Positions 23,190-32,463 of a DNA stretch of 64,000 nucleotides are shown here, in pieces (positions within the stretch are counted from its first letter, which is position 1; the number at the start of each line of letters is the position of its first letter). Location: the NCBI RefSeq assembly GCF_900186865.1, contig NZ_LT906480.1, positions 1,196,001 to 1,260,000 on the forward strand, written 5' to 3'. This DNA is from Stenotrophomonas maltophilia. GTDB taxonomy: Bacteria; Pseudomonadota; Gammaproteobacteria; Xanthomonadales; Xanthomonadaceae. A program made the position numbers and the translations under genes. The notes under the pieces were generated by a model, which worked only from the letters and a program-made list of their open reading frames with translations, was not told the origin of the DNA and searched no databases.

Positions 23190-24803
23190 ATGTCGCACTA
23201 TCCATGGTGGCGCGGAGCCGTCATCTACCAGATCTACCCGCGCAGCTACCTCGATGCCAACGGCGATGGCGTGGGCGACCTGCCGGGCATCATCCAGCGC
23301 CTGGACCATATTGCCGCGCTGGGCGTGGACGCGATCTGGATCTCGCCGTTCTTCAAGTCGCCGATGGCCGACTTCGGCTACGACATCGCCGACTATCGCG
23401 ACGTCGACCCGCTGTTCGGCAGCCTGGACGACTTCGACCGCCTGCTGGCCAAGGCGCACGACCTGGGCCTGAAGGTGATGATCGACCAGGTGTTGAGCCA
23501 TACCTCGATCGAGCACGCCTGGTTCCGCGAGAGCCGCCAGGACCGCAGCAATCCGAAGGCCGACTGGTACGTCTGGGCCGACCCGCGCGAGGACGGCACC
23601 CCGCCCAACAACTGGCTGTCGCTGTTCGGCGGCGGCGCCTGGCAGTGGGAACCGCGCCGTGAGCAGTACTACCTGCACAACTTCCTGGTCGACCAGCCGG
23701 ACCTGAACTTCCACAACCCGGACGTGCAGCAGGCCACCCTGGACAACGTGCGCTTCTGGCTGGACCGCGGCGTGGACGGCTTCCGCCTGGATGCGATCAA
23801 CTTCTGCTTCCACGACGCGCAGCTGCGCGATAACCCGCCCAAGCCGGCGGACAAGCGCGTGGGCCGCGGCTTCAGTCCGGACAACCCGTACGCCTACCAG
23901 TACCACTTCTACAACAACACCCAACCGGAGAACCTGCCATTCCTGGAGCAGCTGCGCGCGCTGCTGGATGAGTATCCGGGCGCGGTGAGCCTGGGCGAGA
24001 TCTCGTCGGAAGACTCGCTGGCCACCACCGCCGAGTACACGCAGGACGGCCGCCTGCACATGGGCTACAGCTTCGAGCTGCTGGTGGACGACTACAGCGC
24101 GGCCTACATCCGCGACACAGTCTCCCGGCTGGAAGCGGCGATGACCGAAGGCTGGCCGTGCTGGGCGGTTTCGAATCACGATGTGGAACGCGCGGTCAGC
24201 CGCTGGGGCGGCTATCCGGCAGATCCGCGCTTGGCGCGGATGCTGGTGGCGATGCTGTGCTCGCTGCGCGGCTCGGTCTGCCTGTACCAGGGCGAGGAGC
24301 TGGGCCTGGCCGAGGCCGAGGTGCCGTTCGAGGCGCTGCAGGACCCGTATGGCATCACCTTCTGGCCGAATTTCAAGGGCCGCGACGGTTGCCGTACCCC
24401 GCTGCCGTGGACCGACGCTCCGCTGGCTGGCTTTACCTCCGGCACGCCCTGGCTGCCGATCCCGGCCGAGCACCGGGCGGCGGCGGTGGCCGTGCAGGAG
24501 CGCGACCCGCACTCGGTCCTGGCGGCGTTCCGCGCCTTCCTGGCCTGGCGGCGTAGCCAGCCGGCGCTCCTGCATGGCAGCATCCGGTTCATCGAAAGCG
24601 CCGAGCCAGTGCTGCTGTTCGAGCGTATGCTTGCAGATGAATCCCTCCTGCTGGCCTTCAACCTGTCGGCCGAAGCGGTGAGCCATCCGCTGCCGCCGGG
24701 CAACTGGCAGCAGGTGGCGGTGCCGGGCCCGGATGCGGGCACGGTGCAGGGCAATGAACTCCAGCTGCCGCCGCGCGCGGTGTATTGCGCCCGACGCAGC
24801 TGA
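23190..24803 (+). CDS. Alpha-glucosidase, GH13 (oligo-1,6/maltose type)
   Basis: A 537-residue cytoplasmic GH13 enzyme that hydrolyses short alpha-glucosides such as maltose to glucose. It lacks a signal peptide. The barrel begins WWRGAVIYQIYPRSY. The catalytic nucleophile is D201 in GFRLDAINF, the acid/base is E270 in LGEISSE, and the third acid is D331 in VSNHDVERA. The ATG at 23190 was chosen because GGAGGGG precedes it and homologues begin close to WWRGA; an ATG at 23169 adds seven residues. A LacI-type operator lies about 100 bp upstream, and a strong terminator follows. It is the likely last step of the locus. Confidence 0.93.
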   Translation: MSHYPWWRGAVIYQIYPRSYLDANGDGVGDLPGIIQRLDHIAALGVDAIWISPFFKSPMADFGYDIADYRDVDPLFGSLDDFDRLLAKAHDLGLKVMIDQVLSHTSIEHAWFRESRQDRSNPKADWYVWADPREDGTPPNNWLSLFGGGAWQWEPRREQYYLHNFLVDQPDLNFHNPDVQQATLDNVRFWLDRGVDGFRLDAINFCFHDAQLRDNPPKPADKRVGRGFSPDNPYAYQYHFYNNTQPENLPFLEQLRALLDEYPGAVSLGEISSEDSLATTAEYTQDGRLHMGYSFELLVDDYSAAYIRDTVSRLEAAMTEGWPCWAVSNHDVERAVSRWGGYPADPRLARMLVAMLCSLRGSVCLYQGEELGLAEAEVPFEALQDPYGITFWPNFKGRDGCRTPLPWTDAPLAGFTSGTPWLPIPAEHRAAAVAVQERDPHSVLAAFRAFLAWRRSQPALLHGSIRFIESAEPVLLFERMLADESLLLAFNLSAEAVSHPLPPGNWQQVAVPGPDAGTVQGNELQLPPRAVYCARRS

Positions 24804-24830
24804 CCGTTTTCTCCGGTGGCGGTACTTGCG

Positions 24831-24862
24831 GGGACGGGGCCGAAGCGCCCCGTCCCTTTTTT
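24831..24862 (+). terminator. Rho-independent terminator of the alpha-glucosidase gene
   Basis: The stem GGGACGGGGC/GCCCCGTCCC around a CGAA loop is followed by six T residues. It begins 28 bp after the alpha-glucosidase stop. Confidence 0.85.
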
Positions 24863-24894
24863 GTGGGTGGGATTGCGGTGAAGGGCATTCGCGC

Positions 24895-24926
24895 AAAAGA
24901 AAACCCGCTGCCTGCGCAGCGGGTTT
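24895..24926 (-). terminator. Rho-independent terminator of the TonB receptor gene
   Basis: Read on the minus strand, AAACCCGCTG and CAGCGGGTTT form a stem around a short loop and are followed by TTTTCTTTT. It lies downstream of the receptor gene, facing the terminator of the convergent alpha-glucosidase gene. Confidence 0.8.
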
Positions 24927-24950
24927 CCGGTCCTGCTCCCTGTTTTCTGT

Positions 24951-24973
24951 TGCCGGCCAGCGGCCGGCACTAC
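24951..24973 (-). repeat. SMAG/GTAG REP palindrome (single)
   Basis: On the minus strand it reads GTAG followed by TGCCGGCCGCTGGCCGGC. It lies between the receptor gene and its terminator. Confidence 0.7.
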
Positions 24974-25008
24974 CGAGTCCGGGGCGCCGGGCAGGGCCCG
25001 GCGCGACC

Positions 25009-27765
25009 TCAGAACTTGTAGTTCACGCCCAGCATGTAGGTGCGGCCCCATTCGATGTACTCCAGCGGGCGGTCCTTGCTGCCGGCGTAGGTGCGGTACG
25101 GCTCGTTGGTCAGGTTGCTGCCCTGCAGCAGCAGGGTCAGCCCCCGCAGGGCGCTGCTGTCGCTGAAGGTGTAGCTGACCTGCGCATCGGTCACGTTTTC
25201 GCCCACCACGTAGCGCAGGCTGCGATTGCCGTTGAAATTGCCGATCTCGCCGATGAAGTCCGAACGTCGGCGCTGGCTGACGCGTGCTTCAAAGCCACTG
25301 CGCTCGTAGTAGGCGGTGAAGTTGTACACGCGCTTGGACAGGCCCGGCAGGCTGATCGGGTCACTGCCCACGCTGGACGCGCTTTCCGGATCCAGGATGG
25401 TGATGTCGCTCTTGTTGAAGGTCGCGCTGGCCTGCACGCCGAAGCCACGCAGGCTGTCGGTCAGCATCTCCAGCGGGAACGATGCGGTCAGCTCCAGGCC
25501 CTTCAGCGTGCCGCCCTTGCCGTTCTGCGGCGCGGAGAAGGTGCCGGTGGTCAGCACCGGTGCGGTCATGCCCGGCGGCGGTACGTAGCTGCCCAGCAGC
25601 GCGGTGAAGTCGTAGTTGTCCACCGACTGGGTGTAGACGTAGCTCTTCAGGTCCTTGTAGAAGATCGCGGCGGCCACGTAAGCCTTCTCGCCGAAGTACT
25701 TCTCATAGGACAGGTCCAGTGCGGTGGCGCGCCACGGGTCCAGCAAAGGGTTGCCGCCACTGCCACCGGGGCGGCCGGTGCCGGTATCCACGCCGAACTC
25801 CAGGCCGGCACGCATCTGGTCCACGCGCGGGCGTGCGACCTGCTTGCCGGCGGCAAAGCGCAGCGTCTGCTGGTGCGGGAACATGAAGGCCAGGTTCAAG
25901 CTCGGCAGCCAGTCGTTGTACTTGCGGCCAGCGGAGTAGGGCTGGATGTTGCTGCCAGCCGGCTGCGAGCTGTCCCAGTAGCGCGAATCCGAGCTCTGGT
26001 CGGTGTGCTGCATCTGCACGCCGATGTTGCCGCGCACGCCGACCACGCCGATGTCGGTGTTGATGTTCAGGCGCGCCCACGCGGTGGTGATCTTTTCCTG
26101 CACCGTCCACGACTTGGGAATCAGGTAGTCCAGGTTGTCGACCGGGTTGAAGGTCATGTAGCGACCGACCGCGGCCGGCACGTTCCAGGCCGGGATGGTG
26201 CCGAGGCCGGCGAAGCTCAGGTCGACCGGGCGGTACTGCAGGTCCGAGGCGATGTTGGCATCACCCTGTGCACCGAGCAGGATGTTGCCTTCGGACTGGG
26301 TCTTCACCTTGCGGCGGTCGGCATAGTTCACGCCGATGTCGAGGTCTGGCGCCCACGAGGCAATGGCCTCGGGCAGCGCAATCGTGGCGGCCAGCTTGCC
26401 GCCCTTCAGGCGGTCTTCCACCTGCGGCACCTTGCCGTAGCCGGAACCGTAGATGGTGTTGGTCAGGAACAGCGCGTCGGGATTGGAGTAGTTCAGGCCC
26501 GGGTTGATCTGCGAGAAGCCATTCTGACGGATCGACACGCCAACCGTGTCCAGCTGCGGCATCGGGGTCAGCTGCAGGTTGTTTTCCAGGTTCAGCTCAG
26601 CGCGCGTGGCCTTGGAGTAGTTCAGGTCGGCGACCAGCTTGACGCCGCTGAAGTTGAACTCGTTGTTCCAGCCGAACGCATCGATCTTGTCCTTGCGCTT
26701 GTTGTACATGCCGCGCACCAGCGGATACACGCCGCTGGCGGTGCCGCCGGTGAACGAGCCGTTGGCGTTGATCTGCGGGTTGCTGACCAGCAGGCCCGGG
26801 GTGTAGTTGCCGTTGTAGTTGCTGAGGTTCAGCTCGAACTGGTTGGCGGTGTCGATCTGCTCGGCTTCGGTGTGGAACGCATCGAAGGTGCTGGTCCAGC
26901 TGTTGTTCGGCCGGAACTGGATCGTGGCCATCACGCCGTCGCGCTTGTTGTTGCCGGTGCGGCGCAGCGCCTTGATGCCATCGGAGAAGTAGGTGCCGGC
27001 GCCCACGCCCGGGCGCTCGCCCTTGTCGGTGTGTTCGGTGGTCCACGGTTCGTACAGGCCGACCTGGTTCTCCTGGATCGGCATGTCGCTGTGCGCGTAG
27101 CCGATGGCAATGCCCAGGGTCTTGTCCAGGAACTGGTCGATGTAGCTGGCGCTGAAGCGGTTGCCGTACGGATCGACGTTGGCGGCGCGGCCCAGCGAAC
27201 TCTTCTGGTAGCGGCCGCTGACCGCGATCACGCGCTCGCCAAAGCTGAGCGGGCGTGCAGTCTGCATGTCGATGGTGCCCGACAGGCCCTGGCCGACCAG
27301 CGCCGCGTCCGGGGTCTTGTAGACGGTCACGCCGTTGACCAGCTCGGACGGGTACTGGTCGAACTCGACACCGCGGTTGTCGCCGGTGCTGACCACTTCA
27401 CGGCCATTGAGCAGGGTGGTGGCGAAGTCCGGCGACAGGCCGCGCACGCTGATCACCTGCGCACGGCCGGCCACGCGCTGGGCGGCCAGGCCGGGCAGGC
27501 GCGAGATGGATTCGGCGATGCTGACGTCGGGCAGCTTGCCGATGTCTTCGGCGGAAATCGCCTCGACCACCGAGGTGGCGTCCTGCTTGACCGCGATCGC
27601 GTTCTCGATGCCGCGGCGGATGCCGGTGACCTGCACCGTATCCAGGTTGGTGGCGGCGGTGGTGGCCGGCGTGGTGGTGCTCTGCGTGGACTGTGCCGAC
27701 GCCAGCGTCGGCGCCAGCACAACGGCCAGCGCGAGACTCAGCGCACTGCGCTTGTGGTTCAACAT
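25009..27765 (-). CDS. TonB-dependent receptor for maltodextrins/alpha-glucans (MalA type, inferred)
   Basis: A 918-residue outer-membrane receptor. The signal peptide is MLNHKRSALSLALAVVLA...ASA. A TonB box-like NLDTVQVTGIRRGIE follows. The plug has ISAEDIGKLPDVSIAESISRL, a phrase typical of carbohydrate-type Xanthomonas/Caulobacter receptors. A barrel follows, ending in a terminal aromatic (MLGVNYKF). Length and plug type differ from siderophore receptors. Its position between GH13 and GH97 genes, with the shared operator 125 bp upstream, suggests maltodextrin uptake. The start has GGAGGGGAAA upstream, the same leader as the GH97 gene. It is transcribed alone. Confidence 0.9.
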   Translation of the reverse strand: MLNHKRSALSLALAVVLAPTLASAQSTQSTTTPATTAATNLDTVQVTGIRRGIENAIAVKQDATSVVEAISAEDIGKLPDVSIAESISRLPGLAAQRVAGRAQVISVRGLSPDFATTLLNGREVVSTGDNRGVEFDQYPSELVNGVTVYKTPDAALVGQGLSGTIDMQTARPLSFGERVIAVSGRYQKSSLGRAANVDPYGNRFSASYIDQFLDKTLGIAIGYAHSDMPIQENQVGLYEPWTTEHTDKGERPGVGAGTYFSDGIKALRRTGNNKRDGVMATIQFRPNNSWTSTFDAFHTEAEQIDTANQFELNLSNYNGNYTPGLLVSNPQINANGSFTGGTASGVYPLVRGMYNKRKDKIDAFGWNNEFNFSGVKLVADLNYSKATRAELNLENNLQLTPMPQLDTVGVSIRQNGFSQINPGLNYSNPDALFLTNTIYGSGYGKVPQVEDRLKGGKLAATIALPEAIASWAPDLDIGVNYADRRKVKTQSEGNILLGAQGDANIASDLQYRPVDLSFAGLGTIPAWNVPAAVGRYMTFNPVDNLDYLIPKSWTVQEKITTAWARLNINTDIGVVGVRGNIGVQMQHTDQSSDSRYWDSSQPAGSNIQPYSAGRKYNDWLPSLNLAFMFPHQQTLRFAAGKQVARPRVDQMRAGLEFGVDTGTGRPGGSGGNPLLDPWRATALDLSYEKYFGEKAYVAAAIFYKDLKSYVYTQSVDNYDFTALLGSYVPPPGMTAPVLTTGTFSAPQNGKGGTLKGLELTASFPLEMLTDSLRGFGVQASATFNKSDITILDPESASSVGSDPISLPGLSKRVYNFTAYYERSGFEARVSQRRRSDFIGEIGNFNGNRSLRYVVGENVTDAQVSYTFSDSSALRGLTLLLQGSNLTNEPYRTYAGSKDRPLEYIEWGRTYMLGVNYKF

Positions 27766-27889
27766 TTTCCCCTCCCAGGCAATGTTGCAGATCGATTTGT
27801 GAGCGTTCCGGCGGTGCCGTGAACGTGCGACGCGGTGGCCGCTGTCGTCGCCGCTATGGTAGGCAGCGCGTTGTTCGCGGGAATCACCC

Positions 27890-27903
27890 TGCATACGTAT
27901 TCA
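27890..27903. promoter_or_regulatory. LacI-type operator of the alpha-glucan regulon (copy 2)
   Basis: TGCATACGTATTCA is the exact reverse complement of the 14-mer at 23081 and 30107. It lies 125 bp upstream of the TonB receptor start and reads in the same sense as that gene. Confidence 0.75.
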
Positions 27904-27950
27904 ATGGCGTCTGCAGGGGTGTAATCGCTTTCAGATCCTGCTTGCGGTGG

Positions 27951-27973
27951 TGCCGGCCAGCGGCCGGCACTAC
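27951..27973 (-). repeat. SMAG/GTAG REP palindrome (single)
   Basis: On the minus strand it reads GTAGTGCCGGCCGCTGGCC and onward. It lies just after the GH97 stop, between that gene and the promoter region of the receptor gene. Confidence 0.7.
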
Positions 27974-27981
27974 CGGGGCAT

Positions 27982-30033
27982 TCACAGCGGCGTGAAGCGA
28001 ATGGCCTGTCCACCGCCCGGTGCCAGCACCAGCGTCAGTGCATCGGCGCTGGTCACCTCGCGGGTTTCGCGTGCGAACGCGAACGGGTTTCTGCGGAAAT
28101 CAGCGCCCTCGCCATCGCGGTAGATCTCGGCGCGATAGCGCACGCCGGGCTCCAGGAAGCCCAGTGACACCGGCAGCACGCGGCCGTGTTCGTCGGTGAT
28201 GCTGCCGAGGAACCAGTCACGGCTGTTGCGGTCACGGCGCACGATCGTCACGTAGTCGCCCACTTCGCCATCGAGCACGCGGCTCTGCTCCCAGTCCACC
28301 GCCACGTCCTCGATGAAGCGGAATGCCTCGCGATGCTGCAGGTAGTGCTCGGGCAGGTCGGCGGCCATCTGGATCGGGCTGTACAGCACCACGTACAGCG
28401 CCAGCTGGCGGGCCAGCGTGCTGGGAATGGCCTGGCCGTGGCGGCCCTTCAGGCTGAGGATGCCGGGGGTGTAATCCATCGGCCCGGCCAGCATGCGGGT
28501 GAACACCAGGTTGACCTCGTGCTCCGGCGGGTTCGGCGGCTGGCCCCAGGCGTTGTACTCCATGCCGCGCGCGCCTTCGCGCGAGATCCAGTTGGGGTAG
28601 GTGCGGCGCAGGCCGGTGTCCTTGATCGGCTCATGCGGGTTCACCGACAGGTGCCGGCGCGCAGCCTCCTGCACCACCTTCAGGTGATGGCGGGCCATGA
28701 ACTGCCCGTCGTGCCACTCGCGCCACAGCGGGCCCCCCGTGGGATTGCGGCGGTCGACCTGGCCATCGTCGCAGACGTAGCCGGTCTTGAACTGGTCCAC
28801 GCCCAGCCGTGCGTACAGGTCCAGCGCGGCGCCCAGCTGCTCCTCGTAGTGCTCGATGGCGCAGCCGGTTTCGTGGTGCCCGATCAGGTGCACACCTTTC
28901 TTCAGGCCATACGCCGACAGCGCCTCGATGTCGAAATCGGGCGTGGCGCGGGTGAAATCGAAGTCGTAGCCATTGCCCACCCACATGCCGTCCCAGCCCG
29001 GGTTCCAGCCTTCCACCAGCACGCCACGGAAGCCGTGCGCGGCGGCGAAGTCGATCACCTTCTTCGTCTTGGCGGTGGTGGCAGCGTGCTTCCGCCCCGT
29101 AGCCCAGCTCTCGTTGTCCAGGTGCATCGACCACCACACGCCCACGTACTTGGCCGGCTTCACCCAGCTCACATCGCCCAGCGCATTGGGCTCGTTGAGG
29201 TTGAGGATCAGGTCCGATTCGACCAGGCCACCGGCGCGGTCTGCGATCTGCAGCGTGCGCCACGGCGTGGCGAAGGGCAGGGCACGACGCACCTTCCAGC
29301 CTTCGGCCGAGGGTGACAGCTGCGCGCGCAGGCGTTGCCCCTCGGTGCGCCGCAGCCACATGCCGGCGTAGTCCACCAGAGCGGCCTCGTGAATGGCCAC
29401 ATGCAGGCCATCGCGGCTGCGCACGGTCATCGGCGTATGCACCAGCGGCACCTCGCGCAGCGGGGTGCGCTGGTACAGATATTCGTAGTGGATCGGCTCG
29501 CCGGCGGGGATCCACCAGGCGGTGGATTCAGGCGCGATGGCGAACTCGGTCAGTTCGTCATCGATGATCGCCTCGTGCAGGTTCGGCTGTTCGGGGAATA
29601 CATAGCGGAAGCCCAGGCCATCGTCGTAGGCGCGGAACACCACATCCAGCCGACGCTTGCTGCCGGTGGTTTCGGCCAGCTGCACGGTCAGCTCGTTGAA
29701 GTGGTTGCGGGTGAGCCGGCGCTCGCCCCACGGCTGCTCCCAGCGGTCGTCGACGCTGCGCCGCTGCAGGCCAAGCAGGGCGAAATCGCGGTCCAGGCGG
29801 CCGTCGCGCAGGGCGAAGCCGAGCTTCGAATCGTCCACCACGGGTTCGCCGAAACGCTCGACGCGGTAGCGGGCGGTGCCGCCGTCCAGCACGAGGCTGA
29901 CCTTGAGCACCTTGCCGGGTGATTCGACGCTGGCGACCTGTGGCGCGGCCTGCGCCAGCGTGGCCACGCCCAACAGGGCCAGGCCGAACATGTGCGCGAA
30001 CAGCGCGCGTACAACCGTGTGTGGCATCGGCAT
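27982..30033 (-). CDS. GH97 alpha-glucosidase (SusB-like), periplasmic
   Basis: A 683-residue glycoside hydrolase family 97 enzyme with a signal peptide (MPMPHTVVRALFAHMFGLAL...AQAA). The N-terminal beta-sandwich includes LAETTGSKRRLDVVFRAYDDG. The barrel carries the acidic motifs HHETG, NPHEPIKDTG and GMEYNAW, matching the glutamates used by inverting SusB-type enzymes, so alpha-1,4 hydrolysis with inversion is expected. It releases glucose from maltodextrins in the periplasm. Its ATG at 30033 follows GGAGGGGAA. It is divergent from the six-hairpin glycosidase gene; the operator at 30107 lies between them and may control both directions. Confidence 0.93.
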   Translation of the reverse strand: MPMPHTVVRALFAHMFGLALLGVATLAQAAPQVASVESPGKVLKVSLVLDGGTARYRVERFGEPVVDDSKLGFALRDGRLDRDFALLGLQRRSVDDRWEQPWGERRLTRNHFNELTVQLAETTGSKRRLDVVFRAYDDGLGFRYVFPEQPNLHEAIIDDELTEFAIAPESTAWWIPAGEPIHYEYLYQRTPLREVPLVHTPMTVRSRDGLHVAIHEAALVDYAGMWLRRTEGQRLRAQLSPSAEGWKVRRALPFATPWRTLQIADRAGGLVESDLILNLNEPNALGDVSWVKPAKYVGVWWSMHLDNESWATGRKHAATTAKTKKVIDFAAAHGFRGVLVEGWNPGWDGMWVGNGYDFDFTRATPDFDIEALSAYGLKKGVHLIGHHETGCAIEHYEEQLGAALDLYARLGVDQFKTGYVCDDGQVDRRNPTGGPLWREWHDGQFMARHHLKVVQEAARRHLSVNPHEPIKDTGLRRTYPNWISREGARGMEYNAWGQPPNPPEHEVNLVFTRMLAGPMDYTPGILSLKGRHGQAIPSTLARQLALYVVLYSPIQMAADLPEHYLQHREAFRFIEDVAVDWEQSRVLDGEVGDYVTIVRRDRNSRDWFLGSITDEHGRVLPVSLGFLEPGVRYRAEIYRDGEGADFRRNPFAFARETREVTSADALTLVLAPGGGQAIRFTPL

Positions 30034-30106
30034 TTCCCCTCCCAAGGCGCCGTTGGCAGACCCGGACCATAAGCCAGCGCAGCAGGCGCGCTACCGCGTG
30101 GCGCCA

Positions 30107-30120
30107 TGAATACGTATGCA
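30107..30120. promoter_or_regulatory. LacI-type operator of the alpha-glucan regulon (copy 3, divergent promoter)
   Basis: TGAATACGTATGCA lies 74 bp from the GH97 start and 150 bp from the six-hairpin glycosidase start, in the only intergenic region of the divergent pair. It is identical to copy 1 and the reverse of copy 2. Confidence 0.75.
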
Positions 30121-30270
30121 GCTGGACGCAGCCGACAGCCCCGCGTCTACCATGGGGCCAAGGCACCTTGAGGGAGGGGCCGCGCCCGCCCGTCGGCAAC
30201 GACGGTGCGGACCTACAACGCGTGCAGAGAGGGAGGGAGGCCGACGGGCGCAAGCCGGTCCGCCGCTTCG

Positions 30271-32463
30271 ATGCTGAAGATCATTTGCCTGACCGCTGCC
30301 CTGGGGGCAGCGCTGGGATCGACCGCGCAGGCGGCCGACCTGCAATTCGACGGCCGCCATGCGCGCGCCGAAGCCGCTGCCAACGGCAGCTTCGTGCTGC
30401 ATGCGCCGAAGGGCGCAGTGCAGATCGCAGCCGCACCGATGCGCAGCCAGACCGGCAGCGTGATGTTCGACGCGTTGTTCGCGCTGGCCCAGCAGGAGAT
30501 GGACCAGGACCGCGTGGACGCGATTCGCGATCCCGCGTTCGACGAAGGCCGACCGGTGCCGTGCGAGTGCTTCCAGACCGGCGCGCGCTGGCCCTATGTG
30601 TGGACCCGCGATGTCAGCTTCGCCGCCGATCTGGCGCTGGCGCGGCTGGACCCGGAGCGCACCCGGCAGTCGCTGCAGTTCAAGCTGTCGGTGACGCGCG
30701 ACGGGCACACGCCCGGCCTGTTCGTGGCGCAGGACACCGGTTCCGGTGGCAGCTGGCCGATCAGCAGCGATCGCGTGGTGTGGTTCCTGGCGGCACGTCA
30801 TCTGCTGGAGGATCGCGCGTTTGCCGACCAGGTCTGGCAGGCGCTGAAGAGCACGCTGGCGCAGGACCGCGCGATGGTGTTCGACGCGCAGGTGGGCCTG
30901 TACCGTGGCGAGACCTCGTTCCTGGACTGGCGCGAGCAGACCTATCCGGACTGGACCCGCGAGGACGTGCGCTTCATCGGTGATTCCTACGCATTGTCCA
31001 CCAACGTGCTGCACTACCAGGCACTGCGCCTGGCCGAACGCCTGGCCGGCCAGCACGGCGACGCCCGCGCGGCCGACTACAAGGCGTGGGCCGATGCGTT
31101 GGCGCAGCAGATCGATGCGCGCTTCTGGCGCGAGGATATCGGCCAGTACATGAGCTACATCGGCGAAGCCGCGCACCCGGTGCCGTACGCCAAGGTCGAT
31201 CTGCTGGGCCTGTCGCTGGGCATCCTCGCCGGGGTGCTGCCGCCCGAGCGCGCACGCCGTGCACTGGCTGCTTACCCGATGGGGCCAGCCGGCAGCCCCG
31301 TGGTCTGGCCGCAGGAAGCGCAGCAGCCGATCTACCACAACCGTGCGATCTGGCCGTTTGTCAGCGCCTACTCGCTGCGTGCGGCGCGGCAGCTGGACGA
31401 TGCGCCGCGCATCGCCGCCGAGATCCGTTCGCTGATGCGGGGCGCCGCGCTGGCCGGTTCCAACATGGAGAACTACGAGCTGGTCAGCCAGGCCGTGCAT
31501 GTCGAGGAAGGCGCGCTGAGCGGCCCGGTGGTCAACTCCGAACGCCAGCTGTGGTCGGTGGCCGGGTATCTGTCGATGGTGGTCGAAGGGGTGTTCGGCG
31601 TGCAGGACGATGGCCGCGTGCAGCCCAAGCTGCCGGCGGTGCTGGTGCCGGAACTGTTCGGCACGCAGCGCAGCATCAGCCTGGAAGTCACTGGCAAGCG
31701 CTATGTGCTGGAGCGTCCGCAGAGCGTGGGCGATGGCTTGCTGGTGGCGGGCAGGACCACCACGCGCGGCACGACCACCACGGTGCAGCTGGTGACTGCC
31801 CCGGCAGCAACAGGCTTCGCTGCCACGACTGCGGATGCCAACGCGCGTGCGCCCGCAACACCCGCGGCACCGCAGGCCCTGCGCAGGGGCACGGGTTGGA
31901 ACGTTCCGGTGCAAGCCGGGCAGGTTCTGTGGAAGGACGGCAGGGCCGTCGTCGCCAGCAACGGCCAGGTGCAGATCAGCGACGATGGGCTGCAGCATTG
32001 CCTCAGCCTGACCCGACGCGAAGGCGCGTTGGAATCGCTGCACAGCCCAATGGTCTGCGTCGGTCCGCAGCAGGTGCTGAAGGGTGCGCAGCGCTGGCAG
32101 TTCACCTCGGCCAAGGCCGGGCAGGTTCGCCTGCGCCTGCAATATCGAAACCCGAACGGACCGATCAACACCGGCGTCACGGCTGCGGTCAAGCAGCTGG
32201 TGCTGCAGTGCCCGGGCCAGCCGTTGCAGCGGCATACGGTCACGCTGCCGCACAGCGTGGCCGTGCAGGACTCGACCTCGGCAACATTCACGGTGCCAAA
32301 GGGGCAGTGCACGGTCGCGCTTGAAGAGGGCTTCAACATGAGCGCGCTTGAACATTTCGCGCACTACACCGGGGGCAAGGGCGGCCGCGAAGGCGTGCTC
32401 AACCAGGCCCAGGTGCAGGCGCTGACGGTGGCGCCGGTGGCGATGGAAGAGGGTGCACGATGA
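30271..32463 (+). CDS. Periplasmic six-hairpin glycosidase (glucoamylase/debranching-like)
   Basis: A 730-residue protein with a signal peptide (MLKIICLTAALGAALG...AQAA). A helical (alpha/alpha)6-barrel-like catalytic part follows (about residues 90-500): WPYVWTRDVSFAADLALARL, GDSYALSTNVLHYQALRLAE, and NYELVSQAVHVEEGALSG. A threonine/alanine-rich linker at about 520-555 leads to a C-terminal beta-rich domain. It resembles proteins annotated as glycogen-debranching or MGH1-type glycosidases; I cannot name the linkage. The ATG at 30271 begins the signal peptide but lacks a good ribosome site; a GGGAGG lies some 30 bases upstream. It heads an operon with the transporter (four-base overlap) and amylase. 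Confidence 0.82.
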   Translation: MLKIICLTAALGAALGSTAQAADLQFDGRHARAEAAANGSFVLHAPKGAVQIAAAPMRSQTGSVMFDALFALAQQEMDQDRVDAIRDPAFDEGRPVPCECFQTGARWPYVWTRDVSFAADLALARLDPERTRQSLQFKLSVTRDGHTPGLFVAQDTGSGGSWPISSDRVVWFLAARHLLEDRAFADQVWQALKSTLAQDRAMVFDAQVGLYRGETSFLDWREQTYPDWTREDVRFIGDSYALSTNVLHYQALRLAERLAGQHGDARAADYKAWADALAQQIDARFWREDIGQYMSYIGEAAHPVPYAKVDLLGLSLGILAGVLPPERARRALAAYPMGPAGSPVVWPQEAQQPIYHNRAIWPFVSAYSLRAARQLDDAPRIAAEIRSLMRGAALAGSNMENYELVSQAVHVEEGALSGPVVNSERQLWSVAGYLSMVVEGVFGVQDDGRVQPKLPAVLVPELFGTQRSISLEVTGKRYVLERPQSVGDGLLVAGRTTTRGTTTTVQLVTAPAATGFAATTADANARAPATPAAPQALRRGTGWNVPVQAGQVLWKDGRAVVASNGQVQISDDGLQHCLSLTRREGALESLHSPMVCVGPQQVLKGAQRWQFTSAKAGQVRLRLQYRNPNGPINTGVTAAVKQLVLQCPGQPLQRHTVTLPHSVAVQDSTSATFTVPKGQCTVALEEGFNMSALEHFAHYTGGKGGREGVLNQAQVQALTVAPVAMEEGAR

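Noticed and set aside
24733..27822. A 1029-codon open frame on the plus strand opposite the TonB receptor gene
   Set aside because: It is the GC-rich antisense of a well-supported receptor. Its translation is low-complexity (Gly/Ala/Val/His/Arg-rich) with no domain, and it spans the alpha-glucosidase terminator.
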